A stretch of 64,000 nt of DNA from Gari tellinella. Taxonomy: Eukaryota; Mollusca; Bivalvia; Cardiida; Psammobiidae. Of this stretch, positions 1-11,974 are shown piece by piece (the first letter of the stretch is position 1; the number at the start of each line of letters is the position of its first letter). The notes beneath the pieces were generated by a model. The model had not been told where the DNA came from, did no database searches, and saw only the letters and a list, made by a program, of their open reading frames with translations. The stretch is from positions 42,819,623-42,883,622 of the forward strand of contig OV277861.1 of the NCBI GenBank assembly GCA_922989275.2, given 5' to 3'. A program made the position numbers and the translations under genes.

Positions 1-490
1 CGTTAAACGTATGAGTGCGGTCGTCTCACGTGACTTCAACGATCTCGGCCGATCCTTGACGTACCCCGTAACTCTGTAATGAGTATTGAGGATATGAATT
101 TTCTACCCTAGGCGTCCAAAATGACGCGCAACATAAGTTACTGACGCGCCCGCCGTAAGCATGCCAAATGGCCTGATTTCTGTGATTTTCAGAAAGCTGT
201 GGCATCTCAGTTTTGAAAAGCAAATGTTTACAATTTTGTTTTTTCGGTATTTGGCTAAAGCCTGCGTTTGTCTGATGCATTAAATAAACGTGAAATAAAC
301 CCTGAATAGGTCAATTCGCCGTCAGTGTTGAAAACCGGAAGTGGAAAGCGTGCTACGTCGTGCGCGGTACAAATTAGCGAGAGTGTGGCTGTGTATGGTC
401 TTTATCAATAACTCCATTATTAAATATGCGTATATTTTATGAAACGTCATTAAAACATCGCTTAAACCTGCTCTTAAGTATGTAAAGTTT
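1..490. other. No recognisable gene
   Basis: I see no convincing coding exon, RNA gene or repeat boundary here. Short open frames exist on the minus strand but have no motif, repeat or splice context. Confidence 0.5.
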
Positions 491-950
491 CTATTTTTGC
501 TAAGTATAGATATTTTTCAGATATTTGGTTTTGTATACATTATCGATATAAGTGTTGCTTGCATAGTGTAGATGATCTTAATTTAACCACAAGTGTTTCC
601 TTACAGCTTCCATGCTGGCTTATAATGCATCATTTAGTCCCAGCATTATTTATTTTAATTAAACTTAATATTACAGAATGAGATGCCTGGAATTTATTGT
701 ATGGCGTTGAATTTGCAACGATATCATTTTGTTTTTCATTTACAGCATGTATTCATGTTAACATGCAAGAAAAGATACTTTGAACTTTTTTATAAAATTC
801 CCTAAATCGATTTCAGCACTCCAGGTTTCAAGATTGGTCTTGTTATTTCACAATGCATTGAATTTTATTAAAATTTATAGAAGTATCAACTTAAAAGTTT
901 TACACCATTGCTTTCAAATGAAATTGAAATTCTTTTGGAATTAACACACA
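490..950 (+). repeat. Segmental duplication SD1, copy 1 (left part)
   Basis: This AT-rich stretch matches 40815-41250 over its whole length, starting with the ATTTTTCAGATATTTGGTTT segment and ending in TTAACACACA. It has small indels and moderate divergence. The match resumes after the A1 insertion at 2035-2075, where GCATGGGCCACTTTTTCT recurs at 41243-41260. It contains no coding frame I can support. The 40.8-kb copy lacks A1 and therefore shows the empty site. Confidence 0.85.
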
Positions 951-2034
951 ACAAGAGGGCCTGAAGGCCCTGATATCGCTCACCTTTTATAATAAAGCCT
1001 GATAGCTTTACCTTTGAATTTCACCTGTTTTATTCTAAATCCATTCAAACTTGTAGTATAGCATGTACACAACATTGCAATATGACCCATTTTAGTATGT
1101 ATAGTAGAGTACATCAAAGGCAGATAACTAGAGCCTAAATAATACTGAAATGAAGCCTTTTCTAGCATTTCAAAGTAAATCAAGGGCAGATAACTCTTGC
1201 CACAATGATCAGATTTCAACAATAATTGCACTCACTCGAGAACTTATAGCTATATACATTGTGTGCAATTATAATTAAAATCCATTGAAAATTGTGACCT
1301 CTGGAGTGCAAACACTGTTAAATATGGCATTTTCAGCAATTCAAAGGTAGATATAACTCTTGACCTATAAATCCGATTCCAACCATAACCGAACTCATCT
1401 GAATTCTTATGGTTATATACAATCTGAGCAAGTTTAAGAAAGATTGGAATAAAATTGTGGCCTCTAGAGTGTAAACACCCTTAAATATGGCATTTTCAGC
1501 AATTCAAAGGTAAATATCTCTTGACCTACAGGTCCAATTGCAACCATAATCAAACTCATCTGAACTCTTGTAGTCATATACCATTCGATGATGTTTGAGA
1601 AAGATTAGATTAAAATTGTGGCCTCTAGAGTGTAAACAACCTTAAATATGGCATTTTCAGCAATTTAAAGGTAGATAACTATTGACTTATCAATCCAATT
1701 CCAACCATAATTAAACTTATCCGAACTCTTGCGGTTATATACAATCTGAGCAAGATTGGGAAAGATTGAATTAAAATTGTGGCCTCTAGAGTGTAAACAC
1801 TGTTAAATATTGCATTTTCAGCAATTCAAAGGTGGATAACTCTTGACCTATACGTCCAATATCAACCATAATCGAACTCATCCGAACTCTTAAGGTAATA
1901 TACAATCTGAGTAAGTTACAGAAAGATTGGATAAAGATTGTGGCCTCTAGAGTGTAAACACCAAAGTTGTTGACGACGGACGCCGGACATTCAAGGATTG
2001 CAAAAGCTCATCCTGAGCTAGCTCAGGTGAGCTA
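951..2034 (+). mobile_element. Pearl-like (HINE-type) element A1
   Basis: The left end is AACAAGAGGGCC followed by a short hairpin (AGGGCC..GGCCCT) and GCTCACCT. The core is about five diverged tandem units of roughly 162 bp, each carrying a TGTGGCCTCTAGAGTGTAAA landmark (about 1457, 1618, 1780, 1942). A GACGACGGACGCCGGAC tract follows, and the right end is a CTGAGCTAGCTCAG palindrome with AGGTGAGCTA. This plan (terminal stem, ~160-bp satellite-like core, ACGG-type microsatellite, terminal palindrome) is that of bivalve pearl elements. It has no coding capacity and would be mobilised in trans. Confidence 0.8.
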
Positions 2035-2047
2035 CAAAGCATGGGCC

Positions 2048-2076
2048 ACTTTTTCTACACCCCCCCCCCCCCCCCG
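2048..2076. repeat. Poly-C tract
   Basis: A run of about 17 C residues at 2060-2076 follows the SD1 sequence and marks the join to the next repeat. Length may be variable or an assembly artefact. Confidence 0.7.
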
Positions 2077-2089
2077 AGAGATGTCAGAG

Positions 2090-3035
2090 ACAGCAAACCT
2101 AACAATGGGCACATTTAGAAACTTAAAAGCAGACTCTGAGGTCAAGGTCACAGAGGTCAATTTTTTGGCATGCTTAGAAAGGCCTTGTCTATATACACAT
2201 GCAAACCAAATATAAAAGTAATACTTAAAGGGAAATAGGAATTGAAAGTATTTTCGAAACCTAAAAGAAAATTTCCAAAACCTGAACGCGGACCCTAAGT
2301 TCAGGTCAATGGGTTAAAACTTTTGACATGAGACTGATGAGAGGAAAGGTCTTGTCCATATACACATGCAAACCGAATATGAAAGGAATATCTCAATTAA
2401 CATTGGACCATTGGGATTTTTAGAAACCTACACGCAGATTTATAAACCTAAACATGGACCCTTACTTCAAGGTTGAGGTCACTGGTATTAAAACATTTGC
2501 GTGCATGGAAAGGTCTTGTCTATATAAACATACAAACTAAACATGAAATTAATATGTCAAGGGACATGGGAAAAATAAGTATATTTCAAAACCCAAGGCA
2601 ACTTTTGAAACATAAACACATGCTCTAAATCAAGGTTACTTGGGTAAATCTTTTGGTATGCAATGAAAGGTCCTGTCCATATACTCATGTATACAGAATA
2701 TGAAAGGAATATCTCATTGAACATTGGAGTTATAGACATTTGGAGAAACCTTAATGCAGATTTCCTTAACCTAAACACCAATCCTAACTACAAAATTAAG
2801 GTCACTGGGGTTAAAATATTTAAGTCATGGAAAGGTTATGCCCATATTAACATACAAACCAAATATGAAAGTATAACCTCAAGTGACATAGGAATTATAA
2901 GTATATTTTGAAACCCTAAAAACAAATGTAGAAACCTTAACATGGGCTCTACGGTCAAGGTCTCTGGGGTTAAAGTTTTTGCGTGCATGGAAATGTCTTG
3001 TCAATACACACTTTTTTGGGTGAGTGTAAATATTT
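2090..3035 (+). repeat. Satellite-type tandem repeat J1
   Basis: About five to six diverged units of roughly 165 bp, recognised by AGGTCTTGTCCATATACACA, TATGAAAGGAATATCTCA and AAGGTCA..GTCACTGGGTTAAA landmarks. The same unit occurs at 50890-51860 (both orientations) and 54580-54893. Short open frames inside belong to the repeat and are not counted as genes. Confidence 0.75.
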
Positions 3036-4644
3036 ATTATTTACCTCAGGGATCATTCTGTTGCTGAATGTAAGTGAGAGAAATTCTCTCATTTGTCAAA
3101 CAAGAGGGTCATGGTCCTTAATTAGCTCACCTGAGGTCATTGTGCCTTAGCTTAATATGCAAGACAACATTTTAATATATCTGTAAATGGAATTATCTTC
3201 CAAAAAAAAACCACATGAAAAATTGGAATAACTGCAAAAAATATTGTTGGCAGAGTTATGGCCATATCCATGACACTTCCTCTTATCAGGCTACATGTAT
3301 TTCCATATGATCATTTATTGCGCATTCTGCTTTACTTTCAACCTGCATTAAGTTATGATCTACTAAGATATAGATATTATTTCTTATATCTTACATTTTT
3401 ATGACTGTATATTATTTTCTTTAGAGGAGGAATAAATTAAAGGCATATGTATGAGGTAATGGGTTAACATCAGTAGAACTTGTTCCGTATTCTGATACAC
3501 TCTAAGATAACTTTTACTCTAAGTAAATCAATATTCTCTTTGTTTTCGGCAATTTACTCAAGTATTTGATGATTTACTCTTAGAAAGTGAAAATAACTAA
3601 GACAATTCTAAACTCGACAAATCTAACTAAGTATAACGATATACTCTTAGAAAATCAATATAGTCTTAGTTTTTGGCTATTTTAACTAAGTATTTGGGGA
3701 TTCCCTCTTAGAAAGATGAAAAAACTAAGAAATTTCTCAACTTGCCAAATTTACTATAGAATTTTCTCAAAACTTGAGAAAACTGTGACCCTCTCTTAAC
3801 TTTTTAGAATTTTCTAAGATGAGTACACGAACGTTCATCAAGCAGCAATAATTGTCTAGAATAGGTAGAATATATAATTTATTGAATAAAAATCGTTTAC
3901 ACCCTATAGAAAGGTTTAGAGGAGGTTTTTGAGCCGACGTTTGTTTGAGTGGCTTCGTCAAATTGGGTCAAATTCGGGGTGGGGTAACGTCATTACAAAG
4001 GACTGAGATTACTGTTTAAGACATAATTACCTACGGTCTTCATCGCGAAAACGTGGTAAACATCGATATCTATTCAAAATCTATGTTTTAGTAATAAATG
4101 ATCACTGTATTTACCGAAATTAGCGTAAATACATAATAAGGTTCATAATTATAATTAACCAACAAGCCAAATTTCAATAAATTATATATTCTACCTATTC
4201 TTGGACAATATTGCTGCTTTATAAACGTAAGAAGAAAACAAACCCGCAAACTACACCGTAAATAAACAGTCGTACACGTGTCAGTGTGCGAGAAAAGTAA
4301 CGTCATTCAAGTCGGGATAGTCCCTGACAACGGCAATAATTTACTCTTAGTTTTTTTTCTCTAAGTAAATATACTCAAACGTAAAAGAAACTGTGCATGG
4401 GGTTTAAACGTATTTTGGGTTTTAACGTATGTTTGCAAACATTCATAAATGAAAGTGTGTCGTGTTTGATATCAAATTTTAGCTTATTCAATTGCCTATA
4501 ATTCAGAGGAGATGTTTGAAAATAGCGTTTTGGGAAAAAAAGTGTGGTAGGTGTCAAAATCAAAAATTCACAAATTGTTAAATCGGTGATATTGTGAGTA
4601 AAAATGAAGTTTAAGATTCTTTTAATGGTTTAATTCTGATAAAT

Positions 4645-4935
4645 TTATTTATATCGGGAATTACGTCCTTTTAGGCGTATTTCCTGTACAATAAGACGTC
4701 TCTCAGAATTGACGTAACGTTGAACGACGTGCGGAAGAACCGCATTCCATTCGACCTGGAAAGCATTCTGTAGCTCCTGCCAGTTGTTGATTCCATGCCG
4801 TGACCGTACCCTACTATCAAACAGATCCCAGAGTTGCTCCATTGGGTTTAGGTCTGCGGAAATGGCACGTTAACGCCATTGGCATTCAGATATTGCCGCG
4901 TGAGGAGAGTATATGCGGACGCGTATTGTTATGCA
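4645..4935 (-). pseudogene. Tc1-like transposase, C-terminal remnant
   Basis: Reading leftwards on the minus strand, the frame gives ADLNPMEQLWDLFDSRVR, the well-known PDLNPIEHLWD-type block around the last catalytic acidic residue of Tc1-like DDE transposases. It is followed by the usual tail in which an EEWN-like helix leads to an arginine-rich end (residues QVEWNAVLPHVVQRYVNS). The upstream part (LTRQYLNANG) is in another frame, so the gene is frameshifted. No N-terminal helix-turn-helix domain is found in this element. Confidence 0.75.
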
Positions 4936-5439
4936 TCAAAGTGGATGAATGGAACTGCTACATGTCTCAACATGCTAATACCGCACTGTCTCGCTGTAGA
5001 GGTAGCCGTTTGAAACCGGTGTCGTGTGTACGTCAGTTCCAAGTGATGTCTAATCTGGCGTTAGTAACGCGAGGAGACCGACCTGCAACTTTGCCTATTT
5101 GCTGGAATCTTTCACGAAGACCTATGATATTGTTTCTGTGGCAATTAAAGGCCAACATCATAAATAGAGTACCTATGTTGAGCATCACCAACGTCACAAT
5201 TGGCTATCGTTGCGAAAGTCTTGGCATAACAAGTTCTGATTTTACAGTGGTTGCTGTGTGTTTTTCTTACTCCTAGGAGTTCCAAGAAAGGAATATACAG
5301 AGAGGTTATTTGACCTATTTCATATTTGACAAGCTTCTGCACGGACAATCCATGCAAATATGAAGTTTTGGGGTGTTACGTAACATTTAAGCTGATACTG
5401 ACCGAATGTGTACATTGTTACTTACTTACTGGCATTCAC

Positions 5440-5860
5440 CGTCTACAACGCCAGTCCAGATTCTGTCATGAACGATGTGGTCCTCCTCAAGTCCTCCATC
5501 TGTCCATATAACTTGGTATGTACGGATGTCGGCTCTGGTCACACATACTTCCTTTTTTCGTCCAAATTTGGGCACCTCTGCAGTATATGCTCTGTCGTTT
5601 GCTGTTCAAGGCCACAAGTACACAAGGGGGATGGGGGATATCTTTATCTTGGTGAACATGTGTGAGTTGAGCCTATTGTGCCCAGTGCGGAGCCTTATAA
5701 TAGCCACTTGTGCCTTTCTGACAAGCAGATGGTAGTCATCTCTTCTTGTCTTTGGCTTCATAAGGGTCTTGATCACTGTTGCCTTCTCCTCGTGTGTGAC
5801 CATGTTGAGTGGTTGGTCTCCAGTAGCCCAGTGTACATTGTTCAATTAAGTGACATGCGT
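5440..5860 (-). pseudogene. LINE reverse-transcriptase C-terminal fragment
   Basis: The minus strand encodes VAIIRLRTGHNRLNSHMFTK, the RLRTGHNRLN-type block C-terminal to the reverse transcriptase of several invertebrate non-LTR retrotransposons. Further left, in a shifted frame, there is QIWTKK followed by a short Arg/Trp-rich tail as in those proteins. It is 5'-truncated and frameshifted, and it lies inside the Tc1-like element. The clade (Jockey/CR1-like or other) cannot be assigned. Confidence 0.6.
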
Positions 5861-6506
5861 GCTTTACATGGTACAAAAATCACATGCCTACGACCGATAT
5901 TACCATAGTTATCCAAACTTGAAACAAGCAGTTTCTTTTGCGTTTGAGTATAGATCTACTTAAGATTTTTCTTAGAGTAAAAGTAAACAAAATCTTAGCT
6001 GAAAATGTAGGAGTTTAGAAAATTATTAGTTAAATACTTAGAATGTTTCAGAATACGGGCCCTGGAGTTATCTCCAAGACAAGAAAATATGACACAGGGA
6101 AATAACTAAAAAATGACATTGGCCTTTGTAGGACATGACCCAAGTTATAAAGTTTCTAACTTATGTAGTTCCAAAGTTATGGTAGGCTAATATTAAAGTT
6201 GTGAACTGACAGACAAACAAATGGACAAACAAACAAAAAAGCAGACAGACAAAAACAATATGCCCCCATTGAGTTGTGCAGGGGCATAAAAATGTAGCAG
6301 ACAACACCATATGCTGCTGTTAAAATAAAGTGTAGCTCAGCTGACCTGAGTTCAGTTATGTAATACAGCTCTGCCAGTGGCAAGCTTAACTCTTAAGACT
6401 TATAATGCTGAATGTTGTCTGCTATACATATATTGAATGTGAATTATGTAAAAGAAATCATACTTTACTTTTTCTAAATTAAATAAAAAACTATATAAAT
6501 AAGTGG

Positions 6507-6572
6507 CAAATAGTTTGGATCAAGATTAGATGCAGCATAATGTGGCATCTGATCTGGATCCAAACTGTTTAC
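6507..6572. repeat. Short hairpin repeat HP1
   Basis: Inverted arms CAAATAGTTTGGATCAAGAT and its near-complement ending GGATCCAAACTGTTTACA enclose a short loop. It belongs to the GTTTGGATCCAGATCAGAC hairpin family seen many times in the window. Confidence 0.75.
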
Positions 6573-7324
6573 AAATATCAGTGATTTAGTATAAGGGTGG
6601 ATCACAGGAACACAGTTAAACCTGTCATATATAAATATATATATATATGATAACAGTAATACCTGAATAAAGCGGCAATGAAAAATGTCCCATGGTGAAT
6701 CCCTAAGGTGAACTACAGCTTTGATTTGAACAATTTTGTGAAAGTTTGACCAGGAGATTCTATAGACAAAATGATAAGCTGTGGGCCTAATGGTTTTTGA
6801 AGATTTTTTAAAGTACTTTGCTTTTTGAAATAAATTTCATTAAGTTGTCCACTTTTATATTTCATTTGAACGATTTCTGTAGAGAAGCATCCAAGGAACA
6901 CCCTGAGCAAATTAACATCTCAATATATATCTCGGTTTCAGAGGAGATGTCGCTTGAAGTAAATTTGAACGGACAGACAGACGGACGACAGGCGGTCACA
7001 ACAGCTCAGGTGAGCTAAAAATAGTGAGAGAATTTTTGAGATGATGAAAGAAAATTTATATTCAATGTCTTTTTACCTGGAATGTGGATATTTAGCTTTC
7101 AGATGTGTCTAGTTACTCTAGTATTTTATAAACTGCAATGAAAGTAAATCATTATTCATGTTTAAAAGTCACCAACGGTGAATTCTCAGAAAAGTCATCT
7201 AAATTAAAGGATTCGTATGAGCAGTCAAAAGCTATCATAAGTAAGGATTACTAAGACAAACTGTTTTTGTTGCTACTCCTTGAGATCTGGTTGATGTAAC
7301 AGAATTTAAATAAAATGCAAAGGA

Positions 7325-8574
7325 AATAAGAGTCCAATGCCCAAATGCGCTCACCAGAGTACAAAGTTCCAAGATTTCACTAGACTTATCACTAAAGGTG
7401 ATTAACTACCCCCCCCCCCCCCCCCCCCCCCCACTAGCACCTTGTCATAAGAAGCAAATGTGTCTTGATAATGTTGATGTGCGTACTCCATATGAACAAG
7501 AGGGTTCAAAAACTTTTTCTATGATTTTACCTAACGACCTACTTTTTGATCTGACCTAACTCATATTCATACATGATCTAGATTTTGTTTAGGTGATTAT
7601 TTTGAGCAAGTTTCGTGAATTTGGGGCTAAAAATATAGCCCCGAAAGTGATCAGAAGCCTTTTTTTATGACTTGACCTACTTACCTACTTTTTATCCAGA
7701 CATTACCCATATTCCTAATTGATCTAGATTTTGTCAAGGTGATACACCTGAAGTTGTTTCATGATATTAGCCCAAAAGATGTGGACCCTAGAAAACTTTT
7801 AGGCTTTTCCTATCAATATAACTACATTCCCTAGATTTTGTAAAGGTGATCATTCTGAGCAAGTTTTATGAAATTATAGCTTAAAATACGGCTCCTACAG
7901 TGTTTAGAAGCTTTTTCTATGTTTTGACCTACTGACCTAATTTTTAACATTACTTTACCCATATTCAAACAATGTGCACCTTTTGTTAAGATAATCAGTC
8001 TTAGCAAAAAAGCTAAAAACATGGCCTCTGGAGTGGAAAAAAGCCTTTTCTGCAATTTGACCTAAATATTGACCCAACATGACCTTTATTCCAGTATGAC
8101 CTAAACTTTATCAAGGACATAACACTGACAAAGTCTCATTCAGATATAGCAAAATATATGACTTTCTAGAATGGTTTTTAACCTTTAATTTGATATTTCC
8201 GAACATCGAACATGTCCACGTCCTCGGGCGGCCATGTTTTTTGACGGATCAAAATTCTTTGAACAACTTTAAAGTCTATCCATTGAGAAATATTTTGGTG
8301 AAAAAAATTGAAACGTGACCAGAAGTTTCAGACAAGATTTTTCTAGATATTGTGCATGGTTGCCATGACAACCATACAAATTATCCCACCCTCAAACTTT
8401 TACCAACTTTTTATTCCCACACCCTACTGATGCTTCTGATAAAATTACACAGGGGCTATTGGTTTCAGAGAAGAAGCCGTTTGCAATTGTTGACAGACGG
8501 ACGGACAGATAATCGCCGGACAGAGCTGCATCACAACAGCTCACCTTGCACACTTTGTGCTCTGGTGAGCTATA
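7325..8574 (+). mobile_element. Pearl-like element B1
   Basis: The left end is AATAAGAGTCCAATGCCC with GCGCTCACCAGAG inside. The right end is CTCTGGTGAGCTA, the exact inverse, preceded by GACGGACGGACAG. The core has diverged units built on GACCTACTGACCTACTTTTT and ATTTTGTxxAGGTGAT. A poly-C run lies near 7409-7432. The 150-residue open frame at 8352-8804 overlaps this tail by chance. Copies of the same family are B2 (split by the 10.6-kb transposon) and B3 (43793-44182). Confidence 0.75.
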
Positions 8575-9600
8575 AACACGACTCTTTTATTTTCTCAACC
8601 TTCCATATGTTCCGAACAGCTTTGAAACTTATGAAAAAAAATTCAAGAAAATTTTGGGATACAAAAATATTGAAAATAAAATTCTTTGAAACAACAATCA
8701 TGATGCCTATAAATGCTTTCTTGTTTGATATAAATGTTTACATGTCGAAATCAAGATTGATTATTTTGACCAATAAATATTTTGATTTCTTCATTACATC
8801 ATAAAATTGGATCTAAGTAGAAACGATTTTTTTTCATCCGAAAATGTGAATGTCCGAAATGGTAGGTACTTGTCTTCAACGCTTGAATTTACTTAAATGT
8901 CTAGGTTTAACAATTACACAAACTTTTTAGAATAAGTTCATCTGTCCGTTTAGCAACAAACGGAACTGTTTTTTCACAATGAAACCTATGTAATTATTTT
9001 GGTTTGATTCTGTCTACAAACAGTCGGGTATTTTCTCGGGCATTATTTTATAACGGTTTATAGGCCCTCTTTTCCTTATATCACGTGGTAAAGCTTTTTT
9101 TGGTATAGTTTGGCTTTATCCCTACAACTCGTTGATGCGTTGGATGTTGCGATTACGACCAAGCATTCGATTGAATTGACTTGAAATGTATGTAAATATC
9201 GGAAAATCTCGAATTAGTCTACACTTGCTCGCAAGTATCTGAGAAAAGAGTGCGAGATATATTCACGTTGTACGATTTTTGATGCGATTTCTTCCAAATT
9301 CATGCAAAATACCGCGGAAATAGTGCCACAGAATGATCCCTGTACCTAATTAAATCAAGAGTGAATGAATGTTCATTTATTTGCCCATCAACAAACTAAA
9401 CCAAGGTAATACTGTATCTATTTTGAAGTAGTTTAAATATTGACCAGACAGGATTGGTGGTTTACGCGACATGCCGAGTTCATTAGTGGTTTACACATGC
9501 CAAGATGCAGTATTTCACATATAGTTCAACATTTTCAATTAATCAGTTTGAAGTCATTATTAAGCCTTTTAACTCATTACCCCATAGCCTGTTTCTAGTA
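8575..9600. other. No recognisable feature
   Basis: AT-rich sequence without a supported exon or repeat boundary. Confidence 0.5.
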
Positions 9601-9619
9601 CTGAAGATAGGTGACAACT

Positions 9620-9687
9620 TAAAGCAGGTTGAAAGCGAAGCAGAATGTGCCCTTAGGCACATTCTGCTTCCCTTTCAGCCTGCTTTT
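9620..9687. repeat. Short hairpin repeat HP2
   Basis: AAAGCAGGTTGAAAGCGAAG and an inverted copy ending CTTTCAGCCTGCTTTT close a near-perfect 68-bp palindrome centred on GTGCCCTTAGGCAC. Related hairpins lie at 10263-10325, 13563-13635 and 54925-54985. Confidence 0.8.
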
Positions 9688-9954
9688 AGCTATTATCTGA
9701 CAGGATCTAGAAAATATAACTTATGGTATATGTTTATGTCTTATAAAAAGGGACTATTTTCTACAGAAGAGGAATAATTTAACGTCCGTTTCTGCCATCT
9801 ATGGGCTAATTGGACGACCCAGAGAGAGGAGAGCAGATACAGAAAACCTGGACACGATGCCCTACTCTTATTATCGAAAAAGTTATCTGGTTATTTTAGA
9901 TGCACGTGTAAAGCACTCCTACATCGGACCACGGTTTATAAAGTCTCATCCAAA

Positions 9955-10030
9955 GGACTTGACCCCGCGGGGGATCGAACTCACAATCCCTGACGTCGTA
10001 AGCAGCTACATTACGTCTGCTTTTCAAGTC
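9955..10030 (-). repeat. tRNA-derived SINE-like scrap
   Basis: On the minus strand GTGAGTTCGATCCCCC resembles a pol III box B. A matching box A and a cloverleaf are not visible, so this is not called a tRNA. Confidence 0.3.
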
Positions 10031-10545
10031 TGCTTTAACCCTTTACCCCATGATTGATACCCATTTTTACACATTTAATTTTTTTTCCACTAAAAAAATA
10101 GTTCCGATTTTCACAGTCATGAATTAGTATCATAGAAATATTTTTATATATTCTAGCAGATAGTAGCTTACAGCAGGCTGAAAGTAAAGCAAGATGCGCC
10201 TCAGGGCTACTTCAAGTGATTACATGTCTTCAAAACTAGAAACATGCTACCGAGTAAAGAGTTTACGCAGGTTGAAAGTAAAGCAAAATGCATGTTTTGA
10301 TTTACTTTCAGTTTGCTTTAAGCTCCCATCTGATAGGATATATTTTAAGCTATCATCTGATAAGATATAAAGAATAATTCTAATGCTGCATATTTATGAC
10401 AGTATACAGTGAATTATTTTCTTCAGTGGTGGAATAAATTAGAGGCGTAAAACAGTGTATTTATGGACAAATGGGTTAAGGAATAAATTTGAGGCGTAAA
10501 ACAGTGTATCTATGGACAAATGGGTTAAGTTAGCGTAATACTTAC

Positions 10546-11296
10546 ATCACTGTTAATATCCCCATTTAGATCATCTATGGCTTCCGGCTCCAACTTTACA
10601 ATGATTACTGAAACTTGATCTGCATCTCTGTTCTGGTTTAGCTGAGACAGAGGCTGAGCATGAGGCTGTCTCCAGTGTGTAACTTCAGCTGTGGCCTCTG
10701 GCTCCAACTTTACAGTGATTTCTGCACCTTGATCTGCATCTCTGATCTGGTTCAGCTGAGGCAGAATTTGAGCACAAGTTTGTCTCTCCTCTGTATTCTC
10801 ATTGGAGGTAACCAGAGCTGTGCCTTTCTGTCTCCAATCTGTATCCCCATTTAGATCACCTGTGGCCTCTGGCTCCAACTTTACAGTGATTAATGAAACT
10901 TGATCTCCATCTCTGTTTTGGTTTAGCTGAGACAGAGGCTGAGCATGAGCCTCTTTCCACTGTGTATATTCATCTGTGACCTCTGGCTCCAACTTTACAG
11001 TGATTGCTGTATCTTGATCTGCATCTCTGATCTGGACTAGGTGAGGCAGAGACTTAGCATGAGGCTGTCTCCACTGTGTATATTCACTGGAGGTTGCCAG
11101 AGCTGTGACACCCTGTATCCAAGCTGTATTCTCACTGAAGGTTACCGGAGCTGTACCCTCCCGTCTAGTCCCATCGTCCTCATTTACATCTATGTAGTTA
11201 ACATGTGTGGCATTGATACACACAGCTGTCTCCCTTGGGTCGCCATTGATCTGTGTTTCCTCGACAGCACATTTTTCATCTTCATCACTATCAATC
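10546..11296 (-). CDS. Coding exon with tandem VKLE (SUMO-consensus) repeats, copy 1
   Basis: A 751-nt internal exon read leftwards, between an acceptor (TTTTCTTAG) at its right edge and a consensus donor GTAAGT at its left edge. Open throughout, it starts in phase 1 with an acidic stretch (IDSDEDE) and continues with about 38-residue repeats of the type LSQLNQNRDADQ..ITVKLEPE..EYTQWKEAHA. Four copies of VKLE match the psi-K-x-E SUMO acceptor consensus. It joins the upstream 128-nt exon in frame (AG+G = Arg). It ends in phase 0, but no following exon is visible to the left. No catalytic domain is recognised. Inference: a low-complexity SUMO-target region of a nuclear protein, perhaps a zinc-finger factor as in copy 2. 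The continuation past the donor to an apparent stop at 10525 is intronic. Confidence 0.65.
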
Positions 11297-11397
11297 CTAA
11301 GAAAACCAGAATAAAGACAAGACTGTATTCAGTAAGTGTAAATGACCCTCTGTGGCAATCTCCCCTATATATTCAGAATCCAATTCATGTCAAGATT

Positions 11398-11661
11398 AAT
11401 ATAAGGGTTGGTGATATAGGTGTATTGGAAATGGTGCATGGCAAATGAAAATAGTCCAAAAGAGGTCATGGTCAAACTCAGGCTTGGTCATAAGGGATCA
11501 TTAGGAATGGTCTAAGGCAACAACTGTATAAGTATCAAAACTTTATAGTAAGTGGTGTTGATTCTAGGCGAAATGGTAAAATCTGGTTCAACTCGTACAC
11601 ATGGACGGACAGGACAATGACTATATGCCTCCACATCAATCGATACCTGGGGCATAAAAAA
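11398..11661 (+). repeat. Pearl-type element tail in SD2 copy 1
   Basis: A remnant ending in ACGGACGGACAG..ACTATATGCCTCC..GGGGCATAAAAA, the same kind of right end as element G. It lies in the intron between the two VKLE-gene exons and is shared with 57200-57440, so it predates the duplication. Confidence 0.6.
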
Positions 11662-11974
11662 TATCAGTGCTTAACCATTTCTTCCTTGAAATTTCAAATG
11701 TACAATTCCAGTTTCCAATTTAGTATGTTCTGTTTTGTTTTTATGATTGCTGTTTTACAATGTATTACTAATTGACAAACAGCAGAAACTCTAATCAGAG
11801 GACTCCCTATGATCTAGATCTTCACGGTTTGCACATTACAAGGGTACTCGTCAAAGGTACAGTTTGTAGCAAAGATCACATAATATTGTATATTTTGTTT
11901 GAATTAAAAAAAGTAAAGGTATTACTTTACCTTTACACACTAACTTTTTTAATGTTACTCTTTCGAAAGTTTAC

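Larger units (their letters stand above)
4372..5950 (-). mobile_element. Tc1/mariner-like transposon, decayed
   Basis: TACTCAAACGTAAAAGAAAC at the left is inverted at the right (GTTTCTTTTGCGTTTGAGTA), and both ends are flanked by TA, the target duplication of the Tc1/mariner superfamily. It carries a minus-strand transposase remnant near its left end and a LINE scrap near its right end. At 1.58 kb its length fits a Tc1 element even though part of the coding region has been replaced. Confidence 0.8.
3485..6058. mobile_element. Terminal-inverted-repeat element (CCGTATTCTGA family)
   Basis: CCGTATTCTGATACACTCTA at the left is the inverse, with two or three mismatches, of the right end at 6037-6058 (CTTAGAATGTTTCAGAATAC). 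The interior repeats a motif like TTTACTCTTAGAAA several times and holds an inverted pair at 3836-3890 and 4170-4225. No transposase of its own is visible; the Tc1-like element at 4372-5950 sits inside. Probably a non-autonomous foldback-like element. Confidence 0.6.
3098..7017 (+). mobile_element. Pearl-like element K, interrupted by nested insertions
   Basis: The left end is AACAAGAGGGTC with AGCTCACCTGAG just inside. The right end is CTCAGGTGAGCTAAAAA, the exact inverse, preceded by ACGGACAGACAGACGGACGA microsatellite. The body is interrupted by the CCGTATTCTGA element (3485-6058). A foreign pearl-type tail (ATGCCCCCA..GGGGCATAAAAA, ending near 6292) also sits inside, so more than one insertion or a rearrangement is involved. 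I am confident of the two ends, less so that everything between is one host element. Confidence 0.55.

Noticed and set aside
951..2034. CRISPR-like regular repeats
   Set aside because: Units are ~160 bp, diverged and contiguous without unique spacers; they are satellite-like cores of pearl-like elements.
4800..5276. 158-residue plus-strand open frame
   Set aside because: It lies antisense to and beyond the Tc1 transposase remnant, has no domain-like composition, and no splice or homologue support.
8352..8804. 150-residue plus-strand open frame
   Set aside because: Overlaps the microsatellite and right end of pearl-like B1 and runs into AT-rich sequence; composition is that of a chance frame.
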